Shown in pieces: positions 25,585 to 34,057 of a stretch of DNA of 37,333 bases (position 1 is the stretch's first letter; each line of letters starts with the position of its first letter). The translations under genes were made by a program, and so were the position numbers. Below the pieces are notes generated by a model that worked only from the letters and a program-made list of their open reading frames with translations, did no database searches and was not told the origin of the DNA. This DNA comes from Corynebacterium sputi DSM 45148. GTDB taxonomy: Bacteria; Actinomycetota; Actinomycetes; Mycobacteriales; Mycobacteriaceae. The stretch covers positions 1 through 37,333 of the forward strand of contig NZ_ATYV01000025.1 in NCBI RefSeq assembly GCF_000427865.1, written 5' to 3'.

Positions 25585-28575
25585 TTACTGGCCGTTCGCG
25601 GACTGGTAGTCCTGGACCGCCTGGTCGAGATCGGCGAGTGCCTGGCCCTGAGCCGCGAAGTCACCGTTGGACTGCGCAGTGTTCAGGCGGTCAAGTGCGC
25701 TGTTGATTCGGTCGACTGCAGCATCACGAGCAGCCTCGTCGACCTGTCCGCCGCCGGTGCTGGCGTCGTCATCGTCGCTGCCAGCTGCTTCCTGGTCCGG
25801 AGCCTCTTCGTCGTCTGGCTCCTCGACGGGGTCCCCTTCGATGCGGGTAACCGCGTCAGAGTCGATACCGACCTGGTTCAGAGCCTCCGCGACGGTGGCG
25901 CCGTAACCGACCTCACCGCGGTACTCAACGAGCACACGGAGAAGCTTCGGGAAGGCGGTGTCCTGATCACGACGCTGGGTGTAGATCGGCTCGACGTAGA
26001 GGATCTCTCCGTCACCGACCGGCAACGTCAGCAGGTTACCGTTGGTCACCACGTTGGTGCCCTCAAGCAGCGTGCGCTCCTGGGCGACTGCTCCGGCAGA
26101 CATCATGGTGTCCTGCGCCTGCATCGGTCCCAGAGTCTGGGTGTTCGTCGGCAGGGCGCGGATGTAGATGTCACCGAAGGTGTCCGGGTCAGAAGACACG
26201 GACATCGTGGCAGAGAGGAACTCACGCTCCAGACCACGGAAGGCGGAGATGAGCTGGAAGCTCGGCTCGCCGGTGATCGGGTCAGCTGCGACAACGTAGT
26301 ACGGCGGCTGCGGCAAATCCTCGTCGCTGGTGGAGGTCGGGTCGGAGGAGACTGACCAGAAGGCGTCGTTGGTGAAGAAGACGCCCGGATCGGTGACGTG
26401 GTAGCGAGCCATCAGCTCACGCTGGACCTTGAACAGATCCTCTGGGTAGCGCAGGTGCTCCATCAGTTCATCGGAGATCTCAGACTTCGGCGTGACGACG
26501 TCCGGGAAGACACCCTCCCACGCCTTCAGCACCGGATCCTCTTCATCGAACTCGTAGAGGTCAACGGTTCCGTCGTAGGCGTCAACGACAGCCTTGACGG
26601 AGTTACGGATGTAGCTAACTTCCTCGTTCGGAAGCGGACGCGGGGTTCCGTCCGGATTGAGGGAGTCCTGGGTCGTCTCCTGCAGGCTGGTGCGCTGGGA
26701 GTACGGCATGTCCTCCAGCGTGGTGTAGCCATCGACGATCCACTTGATGCGACCGTCGACCACAGCCGGGTAGGTCTGCGAGTCGGTGGTCAGCCACGGT
26801 GCGACCTGCTGGATACGGTCTCGCGGATCGCGGTTGTAGATGATCTTCGATTCCGAACCGATGCGGTCCGTCAGCAGGACGTTCATTTCCTGGTAGTTCA
26901 GCGCGTACATCGCACGAGCGAAGTAGTTGCCGATGCCGACTCCGCCTTCACCGGTGTAGGTGTAGTTCCGGCCGTCGGCGTCGTATTCGAAGTTCTCGTC
27001 GGAGTCATTGCCACCGACGATGGCGTAGTCCGCCTCCGAGTCAGAGATCAGCGGACCGTAGTAGATACGGGGCTGCTCCAAGTTCAGATCCATGCCGTTC
27101 GGGTCCTCAGACTCGAACAAGTCGGCCACGGTGTACAGCGGGTAGCCGCCTCGAGCGGAACCGGCCTCGGTAGCGACCTCGTCGACCCGGTTAGCCGGGG
27201 CAGCGATGATGCCGTTGCCGTGGGTGTACACGGTGTGGCGGTTGACCCAGTTGGACTGGTTGCCCTGGAGGTTGTTCGGGTTCAGCTCACGGGCCGCGAC
27301 GATGAAGTCACGCATGTCGCCATCGACCTCGTAGCGATCGACGCTGAGCACGTCCGGGAAGCCGTAGAAGTTCCTGAGCTGACGCTGCTGGGTGAACGTC
27401 GGGGGCAGGACCTCCGGGTCGAGGATGCGGATGTTCGACAGGGTGCTGGCGTCGGAGGCGATCGACTCAGCGCCTTCCTCAGCCGCAGCAACGTCGTCAG
27501 CTTCTTCCTCGGGTTCGCCGCCCCAGTTGCGCTCGATGGTCACATTGTCGTCGGTGATCCCGTAGAAGTACCGGGTCGCCTCAATGTTGCGCTCGATGTA
27601 GTCGCGCTCACGCTCGGCACGGTTCGGGTTCACGGAGAACTGCTCGACGGCCATCGGCCAGGCCACACCGATAGCACCGGCGGAGACCAGCATCAGAACG
27701 GTAGCCATCGCGGGGATAGCCAGGTTGCGCAGGAAAATTGCGGCGAAGAAAGCGATAGCGACGATGATCGAAATGACCAGCAGCACGATTTTCGCCGGGA
27801 GCAGTGCGTTGATGTCGGTGTACGAAGCACCGGTGAAGGTATCCTGCTGGTTACCCAGCAAGTCGTAGCGGTCAACCCAGTAGCTAGCTGCCTTGAGCAG
27901 CATGAACACGCCGGCCCAGCATGCGAGCTGGGCACGGGCTGCACGAGAGACTCCGACGCGCTCTCCGGTAGACGGGTTGCCGGCGCGAATGCCGCCGAGC
28001 AGGTACTGCGTTACCAGTGCGGCGAGGAACGCCACGATGACTGCGAGAACCATGGTGTCCAGCAAGTAGCGCAGGAACGGGAGCTGGAAAGCGTAGAAGC
28101 CGTAGTCAATGCCGAACTGCGGATCTGACTCACCGAAGGACTGCGAGTTAAAGAACATCGCGGCCATTTCCCAGTTGGTCTGGGCAATCAGGCCGGAGAA
28201 GAGACCGAACAGGATCGGGATACCGATGAGGACCGGCTTTGATCCGGCCTCGGCGATCTGACGGTAAGCGGCAAGCGGACTGCGCGGATCCAGCGTGGGG
28301 TCCATCGGCGGTCGGCTGCGCCATGCGAGGAACAGAGAGAGAAAGACCAGGCCGCCGACGACAAGGCCGACTGCAACAAACATCGCGATTCGGATCAGCC
28401 AGGTCGTGCCAAGCACGTTCCTGAAGCCGACTTCGCCGAACCACTTAAAGTCTGAATAAAGACTGACGAAGAAAGGCACGAACAACGCCAGTGCGACGAT
28501 GATCGTGACGACGATGGCAAGCCTTCCGGGCCTCACTCGGGCTTTACCGCCAGCTGAGGGTGGAGTTGGTGTCAC
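25585..28575 (-). CDS. UPF0182-family large membrane protein
   Basis: The 996-residue protein has about seven helices in the first 330 residues (for example IVVTIIVALALFVPFFVSLY, LIRIAMFVAVGLVVGGLVFL), then a large domain of about 560 residues outside or inside the membrane. It is the COG1615 family, found in actinobacteria and some others. The C-terminal 100 residues are acidic (EEPDDEEAPDQEAAGSDDDD) and then helical. Function is unknown. The start is GTG at 28575, with AGGAG eight bases upstream. It is divergent from a PPA1309-family gene, an arrangement common in actinobacteria. The antisense strand carries long open frames that are shadows. Confidence 0.92.
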   Translation of the reverse strand: MTPTPPSAGGKARVRPGRLAIVVTIIVALALFVPFFVSLYSDFKWFGEVGFRNVLGTTWLIRIAMFVAVGLVVGGLVFLSLFLAWRSRPPMDPTLDPRSPLAAYRQIAEAGSKPVLIGIPILFGLFSGLIAQTNWEMAAMFFNSQSFGESDPQFGIDYGFYAFQLPFLRYLLDTMVLAVIVAFLAALVTQYLLGGIRAGNPSTGERVGVSRAARAQLACWAGVFMLLKAASYWVDRYDLLGNQQDTFTGASYTDINALLPAKIVLLVISIIVAIAFFAAIFLRNLAIPAMATVLMLVSAGAIGVAWPMAVEQFSVNPNRAERERDYIERNIEATRYFYGITDDNVTIERNWGGEPEEEADDVAAAEEGAESIASDASTLSNIRILDPEVLPPTFTQQRQLRNFYGFPDVLSVDRYEVDGDMRDFIVAARELNPNNLQGNQSNWVNRHTVYTHGNGIIAAPANRVDEVATEAGSARGGYPLYTVADLFESEDPNGMDLNLEQPRIYYGPLISDSEADYAIVGGNDSDENFEYDADGRNYTYTGEGGVGIGNYFARAMYALNYQEMNVLLTDRIGSESKIIYNRDPRDRIQQVAPWLTTDSQTYPAVVDGRIKWIVDGYTTLEDMPYSQRTSLQETTQDSLNPDGTPRPLPNEEVSYIRNSVKAVVDAYDGTVDLYEFDEEDPVLKAWEGVFPDVVTPKSEISDELMEHLRYPEDLFKVQRELMARYHVTDPGVFFTNDAFWSVSSDPTSTSDEDLPQPPYYVVAADPITGEPSFQLISAFRGLEREFLSATMSVSSDPDTFGDIYIRALPTNTQTLGPMQAQDTMMSAGAVAQERTLLEGTNVVTNGNLLTLPVGDGEILYVEPIYTQRRDQDTAFPKLLRVLVEYRGEVGYGATVAEALNQVGIDSDAVTRIEGDPVEEPDDEEAPDQEAAGSDDDDASTGGGQVDEAARDAAVDRINSALDRLNTAQSNGDFAAQGQALADLDQAVQDYQSANGQ

Positions 28576-28605
28576 CTAAGAGCTCCTAAGAGGAAGCGGG
28601 TTTAC

Positions 28606-28621
28606 AGGGGGTTAATCCCCT
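28606..28621. promoter_or_regulatory. Palindrome at the start of UPF0182 transcription
   Basis: AGGGG-GTTAAT-CCCCT lies just downstream of the -10 of the UPF0182 promoter, around its expected transcription start. It may be an operator, or a hairpin at the 5' end of the mRNA. Confidence 0.35.
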
Positions 28622-28627
28622 ATTCTA
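28622..28627 (-). promoter_or_regulatory. -10 element of the UPF0182 promoter
   Basis: On the minus strand this is TAGAAT, close to the consensus. The overlapping plus-strand TATTCT (28620-28625) could serve the divergent PPA1309-family gene. No strong -35 is seen on either side. Confidence 0.5.
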
Positions 28628-28693
28628 GGGAAAAGACCCGCAGAGTCATGTCGGGTCCCCTCAATCTCAGATTCACCCGGAGCGAACTTATTT

Positions 28694-29296
28694 ATGTCTG
28701 ACTACGCCGACAACCTCGAAGGCGACCTTTCCAACGAACTGACCCCGCAGGCCCTGAACCGGGCCGTGCGAGAAGTCGTCGACCACGTCCACAGCGAAGG
28801 ATGGGAGTCGCGTCCGGCACTGTTCGCACTGGTCCCCACCCGATTGGTGGCAGATTTCCTGGACCCGGATTTGCTGGACAGCTCGCCGCTGACGCTTGTT
28901 GCACAGGAGGAACTTCCTGATGGAATCGACGGCGGTTCGCCCGAACTTGCGGAGTTCATCTCCCGCACTAGCTGGCCCCGCGGCGTCGTGGGTGCAGTTC
29001 TGAGCCAAGAGATCCTGGTCGTGGCTCCGGAAGACGAGGGATCGCTGGACAACCTCGCCCTTGAAGAAGTTCGCGCTTCCACGAAGTCCGGCCTGGCTCG
29101 CCAGGCCAGGTTGATTACAGGCGTGCTTGACGACGGCCCGGAGTTAACCCTCATCCAGCCCCGACCCACTGAGCAGGAGCTTGCAGAGGGTGGACCCTTC
29201 GCTGAAGACAACATCGAACTCCGTGACGGAACCGGTCTGGCCACTGGTGTAATCGCCGCTCTGCGTTCGACTTTCGAGAATATTGACGACTTCTAA
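28694..29296 (+). CDS. PPA1309-family protein
   Basis: This 200-residue soluble, acidic protein matches the actinobacterial PPA1309 family, with PQALNRAVREVVDHVHSEGW near the start, RPALFALVPTRLV in the middle, and GLARQARLITGVLDDGPEL and ALRSTFENIDDF near the end. Function is unknown. No signal peptide or membrane helix is seen, so it is probably cytoplasmic. The ATG at 28694 follows GGAGCG. It is divergent from UPF0182, the usual arrangement, which suggests a shared role, though nothing proves it. Confidence 0.85.
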   Translation: MSDYADNLEGDLSNELTPQALNRAVREVVDHVHSEGWESRPALFALVPTRLVADFLDPDLLDSSPLTLVAQEELPDGIDGGSPELAEFISRTSWPRGVVGAVLSQEILVVAPEDEGSLDNLALEEVRASTKSGLARQARLITGVLDDGPELTLIQPRPTEQELAEGGPFAEDNIELRDGTGLATGVIAALRSTFENIDDF

Positions 29297-29387
29297 TCCC
29301 AAGCTTCACAGCTTCTTCAGCAGCCAAAAAACCGCATGCCCACTAGCTTTGGGGGCGCATGGGCAAGAGAAAATTCTCCCCTGAGAG

Positions 29388-29423
29388 TTGACTTAGCGGT
29401 TAAGACACGGTTCGATAACAAAC
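29388..29423 (+). promoter_or_regulatory. Upstream element 1 of the SGNH array
   Basis: TTGACT (29388-29393) is followed after 20 bases by GATAACAAAC. The same pair of elements with the same 20-base spacing precedes the second paralogue (TTGACT and CATACCAAAC, with GGTTC just before it in both). The spacing is too long for an ordinary -35/-10 pair, so one part may be a protein site. Confidence 0.45.
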
Positions 29424-29494
29424 GAAAATGGTTGTCCTGCGCCCCTGTACGCCTTCCGGCCAGCCCCGTGAACTCACCGCAGGAGATCCCCCCC

Positions 29495-30313
29495 ATGAAG
29501 AAGTCCTTCCTCCGTCGTGCCGCAGCCATCGTTATCGCTTCCGGAACCGCAGTAGGCGCCACCATCTTCGGCGTAACTGCTGCAACTGCCGCGACGAACG
29601 ATTACGTCTCCTTCGGCGACTCTTTCCCGGCGAACCCGGGACAGACTGACGCGGTCGCAGGAAAGATGTGCCCGGTCTCCCACCAGAACGTCGGGCACAA
29701 AGTCAGGGAGAAGACTTCCTTGAACCTCAAGGACTACTCCTGCAACGGCACCGTGGTCTACATGCCGAATACTCCGGAGAAGATCCTCCTTTCCCAGGTC
29801 GAGGCAGCACGTGCCAACAACGACCTGAAGGACGCCTCCCTAGTCACCTTCTTCGTCGGCGCCAACGATGCAATGCAGTCCTTCCCGTTTCCGAGCCAGA
29901 TCCAGCAGGATCTGTACCTCAACAACATGAACCAGGCAGTGGAGACGGTCCGCGCCGAGGCCCCCAACGCCAAGATCGTCATCGTGGGCTACCCGGAATT
30001 CATCGGCACCGAGAACCAGATCACGTGCCCGATCAACGTCGCCGGTTTTGCCCCTCACGTCCCTGCTGGTCCGGTGAAGTTCTTCGAGGACAACCTGCAG
30101 GACCGCCAGGCAGCGGTTGCCGAGGCCAACGGAGTCCAGTTCCTCGACATGAAGCAGGTCGCAAACGTCGAAGCCGGCTTGTGCGCCACTGAGGGTGGAT
30201 ACGTCTCCGCCTTCATTGACAGCAATGTCGGCGAGTACAACATGCCGGTTCACCTGACCCACACCGGCTCAGACGTCTTCGCGAACGAGATTGTGAAGGC
30301 CTACAACTCTTAA
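29495..30313 (+). CDS. Secreted SGNH/GDSL hydrolase, paralogue 1
   Basis: The 272-residue protein has a signal peptide (MKKSFLRRAAAIVIASGT...) with likely cleavage after ATAATA or TAA. The SGNH motifs are all present: FGDSF (Ser43), FFVGANDAM (Asn124), and MPVHLTHTG (His253). Four Cys (CPVS, DYSCNG, CPIN, GLCATE) probably form two disulfides. It is likely an esterase or lipase outside the cell. It differs from paralogues 2 and 3 in lacking about six residues between the GDS block and the first Cys (KMCPVS instead of ERIGRGGCPQS). The frame extends to 29336, but ATG 29495 with AGGAG eight bases upstream gives the signal peptide. Confidence 0.9.
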   Translation: MKKSFLRRAAAIVIASGTAVGATIFGVTAATAATNDYVSFGDSFPANPGQTDAVAGKMCPVSHQNVGHKVREKTSLNLKDYSCNGTVVYMPNTPEKILLSQVEAARANNDLKDASLVTFFVGANDAMQSFPFPSQIQQDLYLNNMNQAVETVRAEAPNAKIVIVGYPEFIGTENQITCPINVAGFAPHVPAGPVKFFEDNLQDRQAAVAEANGVQFLDMKQVANVEAGLCATEGGYVSAFIDSNVGEYNMPVHLTHTGSDVFANEIVKAYNS

Positions 30314-30400
30314 GGCAAGCACGGGGTTCTCTCACCATCGCCGGCCCAGTCGCCGGCGGCGTGCTGGACCTAATCCCCACTGGTACAGCAAGTCTGAGTA

Positions 30401-30436
30401 TTGACTTAAAGGCAATGACAAGGTTCCATACCAAAC
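30401..30436 (+). promoter_or_regulatory. Upstream element 2 of the SGNH array
   Basis: TTGACT (30401-30406), 20 bases, then CATACCAAAC. Layout is the same as in front of paralogue 1, including GACA(C/A)GGTTC before the right-hand element. Confidence 0.45.
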
Positions 30437-30494
30437 ACAAAGAGTTTTGGCGCAGAACCTGGACCTCGTCACGCCGCAGCAGGAGAGCCCTCCC

Positions 30495-31346
30495 ATGAAG
30501 AAAAACACCGTCCGCCGCACACTCGCTATGGTCGCAGCAAGCGCCATGGCTGTGGGAGCCTCCGTCATGGGAGCTGCGACCGCCTCGGCAGCACTTGGAA
30601 AATACGTCGCCTTCGGCGACTCCTTCCCTGCCAACCCCGGCATGACCGACGCTGCGAACGGATGGGAACGCATCGGCGCCGGCGGTTGTCCGCAGTCGGC
30701 TCAAAATGTCGGCCACCACGTCGCTTGGCAGACCGGTCTCGAACTTCACGACTGGTCCTGCAACGGGACTGTGTCGTACATGCCGAACACACCGGAGCGA
30801 ACTCTTCTGACCCAGATCGACAACGCAAGCGCGTCGGGCCATCTCCAGGGAGCACGGTTGGTGACGTTCTTCCTCGGTGCCAATGATGCAATGCAATCCT
30901 TCTGGGCTCCGAGTGAGATGCAGGACCAGCTGTATGTCGACAACGTACGAGCTGCCATCGACCGCGTAAAGGCGGAATCTCCGCAGGCCCAGGTCATGAT
31001 CGTGGGATATCCGGAGTTCATCAGCGCTGATCCGTCACATGTAGCCTGTCCGATCAACGTTGGCGGCGTCGCCCCGCGCATCGGCGCAGCTCCGGCGAAG
31101 GTCTACGAAGATAATCTCCAGCACCGCCAATGGCGCGCAGCCAGTGAATCCGGCGCTACGTTCCTCAACATGAAGGAGCGGGTCAACGTCAACGTCGGCA
31201 TGTGCGGCGACGAGAACCGCCTGGTGTCAGCGTTCATCGACGACAATGTCGACGAGTACAACATGACCAACCACCTCACCCACGCAGGTTCGATCGAGTT
31301 CGCTCAGGCTATCGTCGACCAGTCCGGAATGCGCTTCCGCGACTAA
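30495..31346 (+). CDS. Secreted SGNH/GDSL hydrolase, paralogue 2
   Basis: The 283-residue protein has a signal peptide with cleavage at about ATASA-AL. Catalytic residues are seen as FGDSF (Ser43), FFLGANDAM (Asn130) and NHLTHAG (His). Cys in GGCPQS, DWSCNG, ACPIN and GMCGDE suggest two disulfides. Sequence is closer to paralogue 3 than to paralogue 1, e.g. SADPSHVACPINVGG in both. It is probably secreted and acts on acyl esters. ATG 30495 follows AGGAG by nine bases; the frame from 30447 is only leader. Each paralogue seems to have its own promoter, so the three need not be one operon. Confidence 0.9.
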   Translation: MKKNTVRRTLAMVAASAMAVGASVMGAATASAALGKYVAFGDSFPANPGMTDAANGWERIGAGGCPQSAQNVGHHVAWQTGLELHDWSCNGTVSYMPNTPERTLLTQIDNASASGHLQGARLVTFFLGANDAMQSFWAPSEMQDQLYVDNVRAAIDRVKAESPQAQVMIVGYPEFISADPSHVACPINVGGVAPRIGAAPAKVYEDNLQHRQWRAASESGATFLNMKERVNVNVGMCGDENRLVSAFIDDNVDEYNMTNHLTHAGSIEFAQAIVDQSGMRFRD

Positions 31347-31385
31347 TCAGACACTGCGGAGCCACATCTGAGCACCCACTCCCCC

Positions 31386-31417
31386 TCTCCCCACTTCCTG
31401 GAGACGGGGAGATTTTC
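31386..31417 (+). terminator. Possible terminator after SGNH paralogue 2
   Basis: TCTCCCC and GGGGAGA, with a 13-base loop, form a seven-pair stem followed by TTTTC. This supports separate transcription of paralogue 3. Confidence 0.5.
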
Positions 31418-31532
31418 AGCTCGAGGCCCACGTTTCACACCGCCGCTAGTCGGCCAAGAACGTTTGTTGACCATATCTTTCGACAAAAGCTGCAGCGCAA
31501 CGCAGCGCCAAGGGAAATCGACGAACTAAGAG

Positions 31533-31569
31533 TTGACGAAGTGACCCCACAGGGGGTTTCATAACGAAT
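31533..31569 (+). promoter_or_regulatory. Upstream element 3 of the SGNH array
   Basis: TTGACG (31533-31538) is followed after 21 bases by CATAACGAA. It is the weaker version of the element seen before paralogues 1 and 2. Confidence 0.4.
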
Positions 31570-31632
31570 AAGTAAAGAAACGGTTGCGAATGAACATTCC
31601 GACCGACCCTGCACACTGGAGATCCAACACTC

Positions 31633-32478
31633 ATGAAGAAGTCCGTGTTCCGTCGCGCTGCGGCCGCCGTCGCAGCCACCACCATGGCTGTCGGCGCAAC
31701 CATCTTCGGCATCAGCTCCGCTACCGCGACTCCCGGAGACTACGTCGCATTCGGCGACTCCTTCCCCGCAAACCCGGGCGCGACTGACGCAGTGAACGAC
31801 CTGGAGCGCATCGGCCGTGGCGGATGCCCGCAGTCGGGACAGAACGTCGGCAACCACATCGCCGGTCAGCTCGGGCTGAACCTCAAGGATTATTCCTGCA
31901 ACGGCATGGTCTCGTACATGCCGAACACCCCAGAGCGCACCTTCCTCACTCAGGTCGACCACGCCATCAACCAGGGCGACCTGCAGAACGCTGAATTCGT
32001 CACGTTCTTCCTCGGTGCCAATGACGCAATGCAGTCCTTCTGGGCTCCGAACGAGATCCAGGACCGACTCTTCATCGACAACGCGAAGATCGCCGTCGAC
32101 AAGGTCCGCTCCGTATCCCCGGACGCGCGCATCCTCTTCGTCGGCTACCCCGAGTTCATCAGTGCCGATCCGTCGCACGTCGCCTGCCCGATCAACGTCG
32201 GCGGCTTCGCCCCGCGCATCGGTGCAGCACCGGTGAAGGTATACGAGGACAATCTCGAGTCCCGTCAGTACCGTGCCTCCTTGGAAACCGGCACCGAATT
32301 CCTGCATATGAAGGAACTAGCCAACGTCAACGTTGGAATGTGCGGCGATGAGGGCCGCCTGGTCTCGGCATTCATCGACGACAATGTTGGCGAGTACAAC
32401 ATGCCGAACCACCTCACCCACACCGGTTCAAAGTTCTTCGCTGATCACGTGGTCGCGACGTACCACACCCGCTGGTAG
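31633..32478 (+). CDS. Secreted SGNH/GDSL hydrolase, paralogue 3
   Basis: The 281-residue protein has a signal peptide ending near SATAT, then GDYVAFGDSF (Ser43), FFLGANDAM (Asn130) and NHLTHTG (His260). Cys positions match paralogue 2. It should be a secreted esterase, perhaps of different acyl range. ATG 31633 has GGAG eleven bases upstream. The last residues before the stop are VVATYHTRW. The array of three similar genes in the same orientation with 180-290 base gaps points to tandem duplication followed by divergence. Confidence 0.9.
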   Translation: MKKSVFRRAAAAVAATTMAVGATIFGISSATATPGDYVAFGDSFPANPGATDAVNDLERIGRGGCPQSGQNVGNHIAGQLGLNLKDYSCNGMVSYMPNTPERTFLTQVDHAINQGDLQNAEFVTFFLGANDAMQSFWAPNEIQDRLFIDNAKIAVDKVRSVSPDARILFVGYPEFISADPSHVACPINVGGFAPRIGAAPVKVYEDNLESRQYRASLETGTEFLHMKELANVNVGMCGDEGRLVSAFIDDNVGEYNMPNHLTHTGSKFFADHVVATYHTRW

Positions 32479-32498
32479 TTCCCTTCGCACGGAACTTT

Positions 32499-33194
32499 TC
32501 ACGCAGAGCTCGACACACAATGCGCCGGTGGAAACACCGGCGCATAGCTGTGTCCGGACCCAGACTCTGACGAAGCGGCGCCCGGCAGTGCTGACAGTGT
32601 GTTCCACAGATTCACGGGGTCGCCCAAGAGCGCAGGGGTCAGATGAGCCACGGGGTCATCAGAATTGACCACCGATATTGAGCACCAGGCGCCATCATCG
32701 ATTCCACGATCACCACCCGGCATTCCTTGCCACAAAGACACCGCGATCGATTCGACCTCGTTTTGTGCCGAAATTGCCGCCGCACCTGCCATAGCGCCCA
32801 GGCTCTGTCCGTGCACAATGATCTTTGGGCGATGGCCCTCCGGTAGATCTTCCACTCGCTCCACAACAGTGCGCAACAACTCATGTGCTGAGTTCTTCGC
32901 CATCTGAGGATTGAGCAAAAATACAGCAGCCGACGGGGCATGTGAGTAACGCATCGACACCGTAGCGATGTCTCGGCCTGCCCACTGTTCTAAAGCCTCA
33001 ACTTGGTCTGGGTCCACCCAACCGGAGCCTGTCGGCAGTGCAACGACAATGATGCTCCCGTCCAAACCGCCGGCCTCTTCCAAGGCGTTGACGGAGTGTT
33101 CAGCCAACGCAGGCTGGCTCAGAGAAGAATCCTCACCAAATACTCGCACCGCACCATATGGAGATTTTTCGGTGAGAATATCCCGGGGTGTCAT
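32499..33194 (-). CDS. Alpha/beta-hydrolase (Abhydrolase_9-type) domain, probably 5' truncated
   Basis: The 231-residue product shows AVRVFGEDSS, VALPTGSGWVDPDQVEALE, VSMRYSHAPS and KIIVHGQSLGAMAG, where GQSLG is the nucleophile elbow. This is the hydrolase domain of the actinobacterial family that normally has membrane helices ahead of it. The ATG at 33194 has no ribosome binding site. In the same frame, reading upstream from 33194, there is a TAG (33222-33224) preceded by ATG GTG ACC... at 33293, which codes VYRVVTTWTMAYLGLCLV, a membrane segment. The original gene was probably 32499-33293 and is interrupted by a nonsense codon. The C-terminus also lacks part of the usual domain. Confidence 0.65.
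   Translation of the reverse strand: MTPRDILTEKSPYGAVRVFGEDSSLSQPALAEHSVNALEEAGGLDGSIIVVALPTGSGWVDPDQVEALEQWAGRDIATVSMRYSHAPSAAVFLLNPQMAKNSAHELLRTVVERVEDLPEGHRPKIIVHGQSLGAMAGAAAISAQNEVESIAVSLWQGMPGGDRGIDDGAWCSISVVNSDDPVAHLTPALLGDPVNLWNTLSALPGAASSESGSGHSYAPVFPPAHCVSSSA
32520..32545. terminator. Perfect hairpin at the 3' end of the hydrolase gene
   Basis: ATGCGCCGGTG-GAAA-CACCGGCGCAT, an 11-pair stem, lies 42 bases after SGNH paralogue 3 and inside the last codons of the convergent hydrolase gene. It has no T-tract, so it may be a bidirectional end or a structural element. Confidence 0.45.
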
Positions 33195-33286
33195 TGACCA
33201 TGGCCCACTATCCAGCGACCACTACACCAGGCAAAGGCCCAGGTAGGCCATCGTCCAGGTGGTCACGACTCGGTACACAGACGCGG

Positions 33287-33925
33287 TCACCATGGGAGCC
33301 ACGGCTCCTCCACCGGTGCTCCGTTTCCCTGGCGGATAGTGTTCACCGCGACGCCCGCCCAAGCAATGTGCGCCGCGGTCTGGCAGCGCAGCCTTTCAAC
33401 GGAGAAGCCTTCCCCACCGTCGGAAATCTCGCGTGCCTCAGGGCATGACTTCAGCACCTGGTCCCGCATCTCCCGGTCCAAGCCCGGTCGAAGGGTAGCT
33501 GGAATCTGCTCACCACGATCATCGGCTGCGCGAAGCAGGTCATACCCCAGGTCATGGGTCCTGCAGGCCGCGTCGAAAGAGCCTGGCAGCGGCACGGGAG
33601 ATGAACAATCCCCGGTCATGTTCGTGGCCCGGTCCTCCTCGATGCCGGGGCGATAACCGATATCCCTGACCACGTCACGAGAGACAAACGCGTTCCCACT
33701 CTCCCCTGCTACCAATGCTTCGGCGGCCGCTACGGCACCACCCGGCGCGACTTCAACGTTCGATGCACCGGCGGGTAATTGCACTGCGAACATCGCGGTC
33801 ACACCCACCATCACGAGCACTGCGAGCCTGGCTACACCCGTGCGGAAACGTTCAGTCATCGTCGTCGACGGGCTCAGTACCGCGACGTCCGTTGTTACCG
33901 CTCCCGCACCCTCATTGTTGATCAT
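33287..33925 (-). CDS. Secreted prokaryotic phospholipase A2-like protein
   Basis: The 212-residue protein has a hydrophobic segment at 30-50 (VARLAVLVMVGVTAMFAVQL) that works as a signal peptide or anchor. The key site is DAACRTHDLGYDLLR (C121, H124, D125, Y128), the CxxHDxGY pattern of phospholipase A2. More Cys (C107 in GDCSSP and two near the end) can form disulfides. It would cleave the sn-2 acyl chain of phospholipids outside the cell. I keep the ATG at 33925: a -10-like TACCTT ends seven bases before it, suggesting a leaderless mRNA. Its stop (TGA) overlaps an ATG of the downstream hydrolase gene in ATGGTGA. Confidence 0.75.
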   Translation of the reverse strand: MINNEGAGAVTTDVAVLSPSTTMTERFRTGVARLAVLVMVGVTAMFAVQLPAGASNVEVAPGGAVAAAEALVAGESGNAFVSRDVVRDIGYRPGIEEDRATNMTGDCSSPVPLPGSFDAACRTHDLGYDLLRAADDRGEQIPATLRPGLDREMRDQVLKSCPEAREISDGGEGFSVERLRCQTAAHIAWAGVAVNTIRQGNGAPVEEPWLPW

Positions 33926-34005
33926 GGTGGGAAAGGTATGGGGGTGTGGACGAGGGCGTCGTCACGCTAAAAGGTGGTTTACCAGCGCTGCGCTGCGGTG
34001 ACAGC

Positions 34006-34021
34006 GGGGGCCACATCCCCC
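34006..34021. repeat. GGGGG-N6-CCCCC inverted repeat before the histidine kinase
   Basis: The 167-base divergent gap between the phospholipase-like gene and the histidine kinase carries two inverted repeats. This one is GGGGG-CCACAT-CCCCC. It may be part of a regulatory region. Confidence 0.35.
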
Positions 34022-34037
34022 GGCAGAGGTGGGCGCA

Positions 34038-34057
34038 TATCCCTCTTCCGAGGGATA
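34038..34057. promoter_or_regulatory. Perfect inverted repeat TATCCCTC-TTCC-GAGGGATA
   Basis: The eight-base arms are perfect and lie about 35-55 bases before the kinase start, near where a promoter is expected. It is a candidate site for autoregulation by the response regulator, or for control of the divergent phospholipase gene. Confidence 0.45.

Noticed and set aside
26398..28128. Long plus-strand open frame of 576 codons inside the UPF0182 gene
   Set aside because: It is antisense to a well-supported gene. Its composition (Val/Asp/Gly/His rich, no domain) is what the antisense strand of high-GC coding DNA gives, and there is no ribosome binding site.
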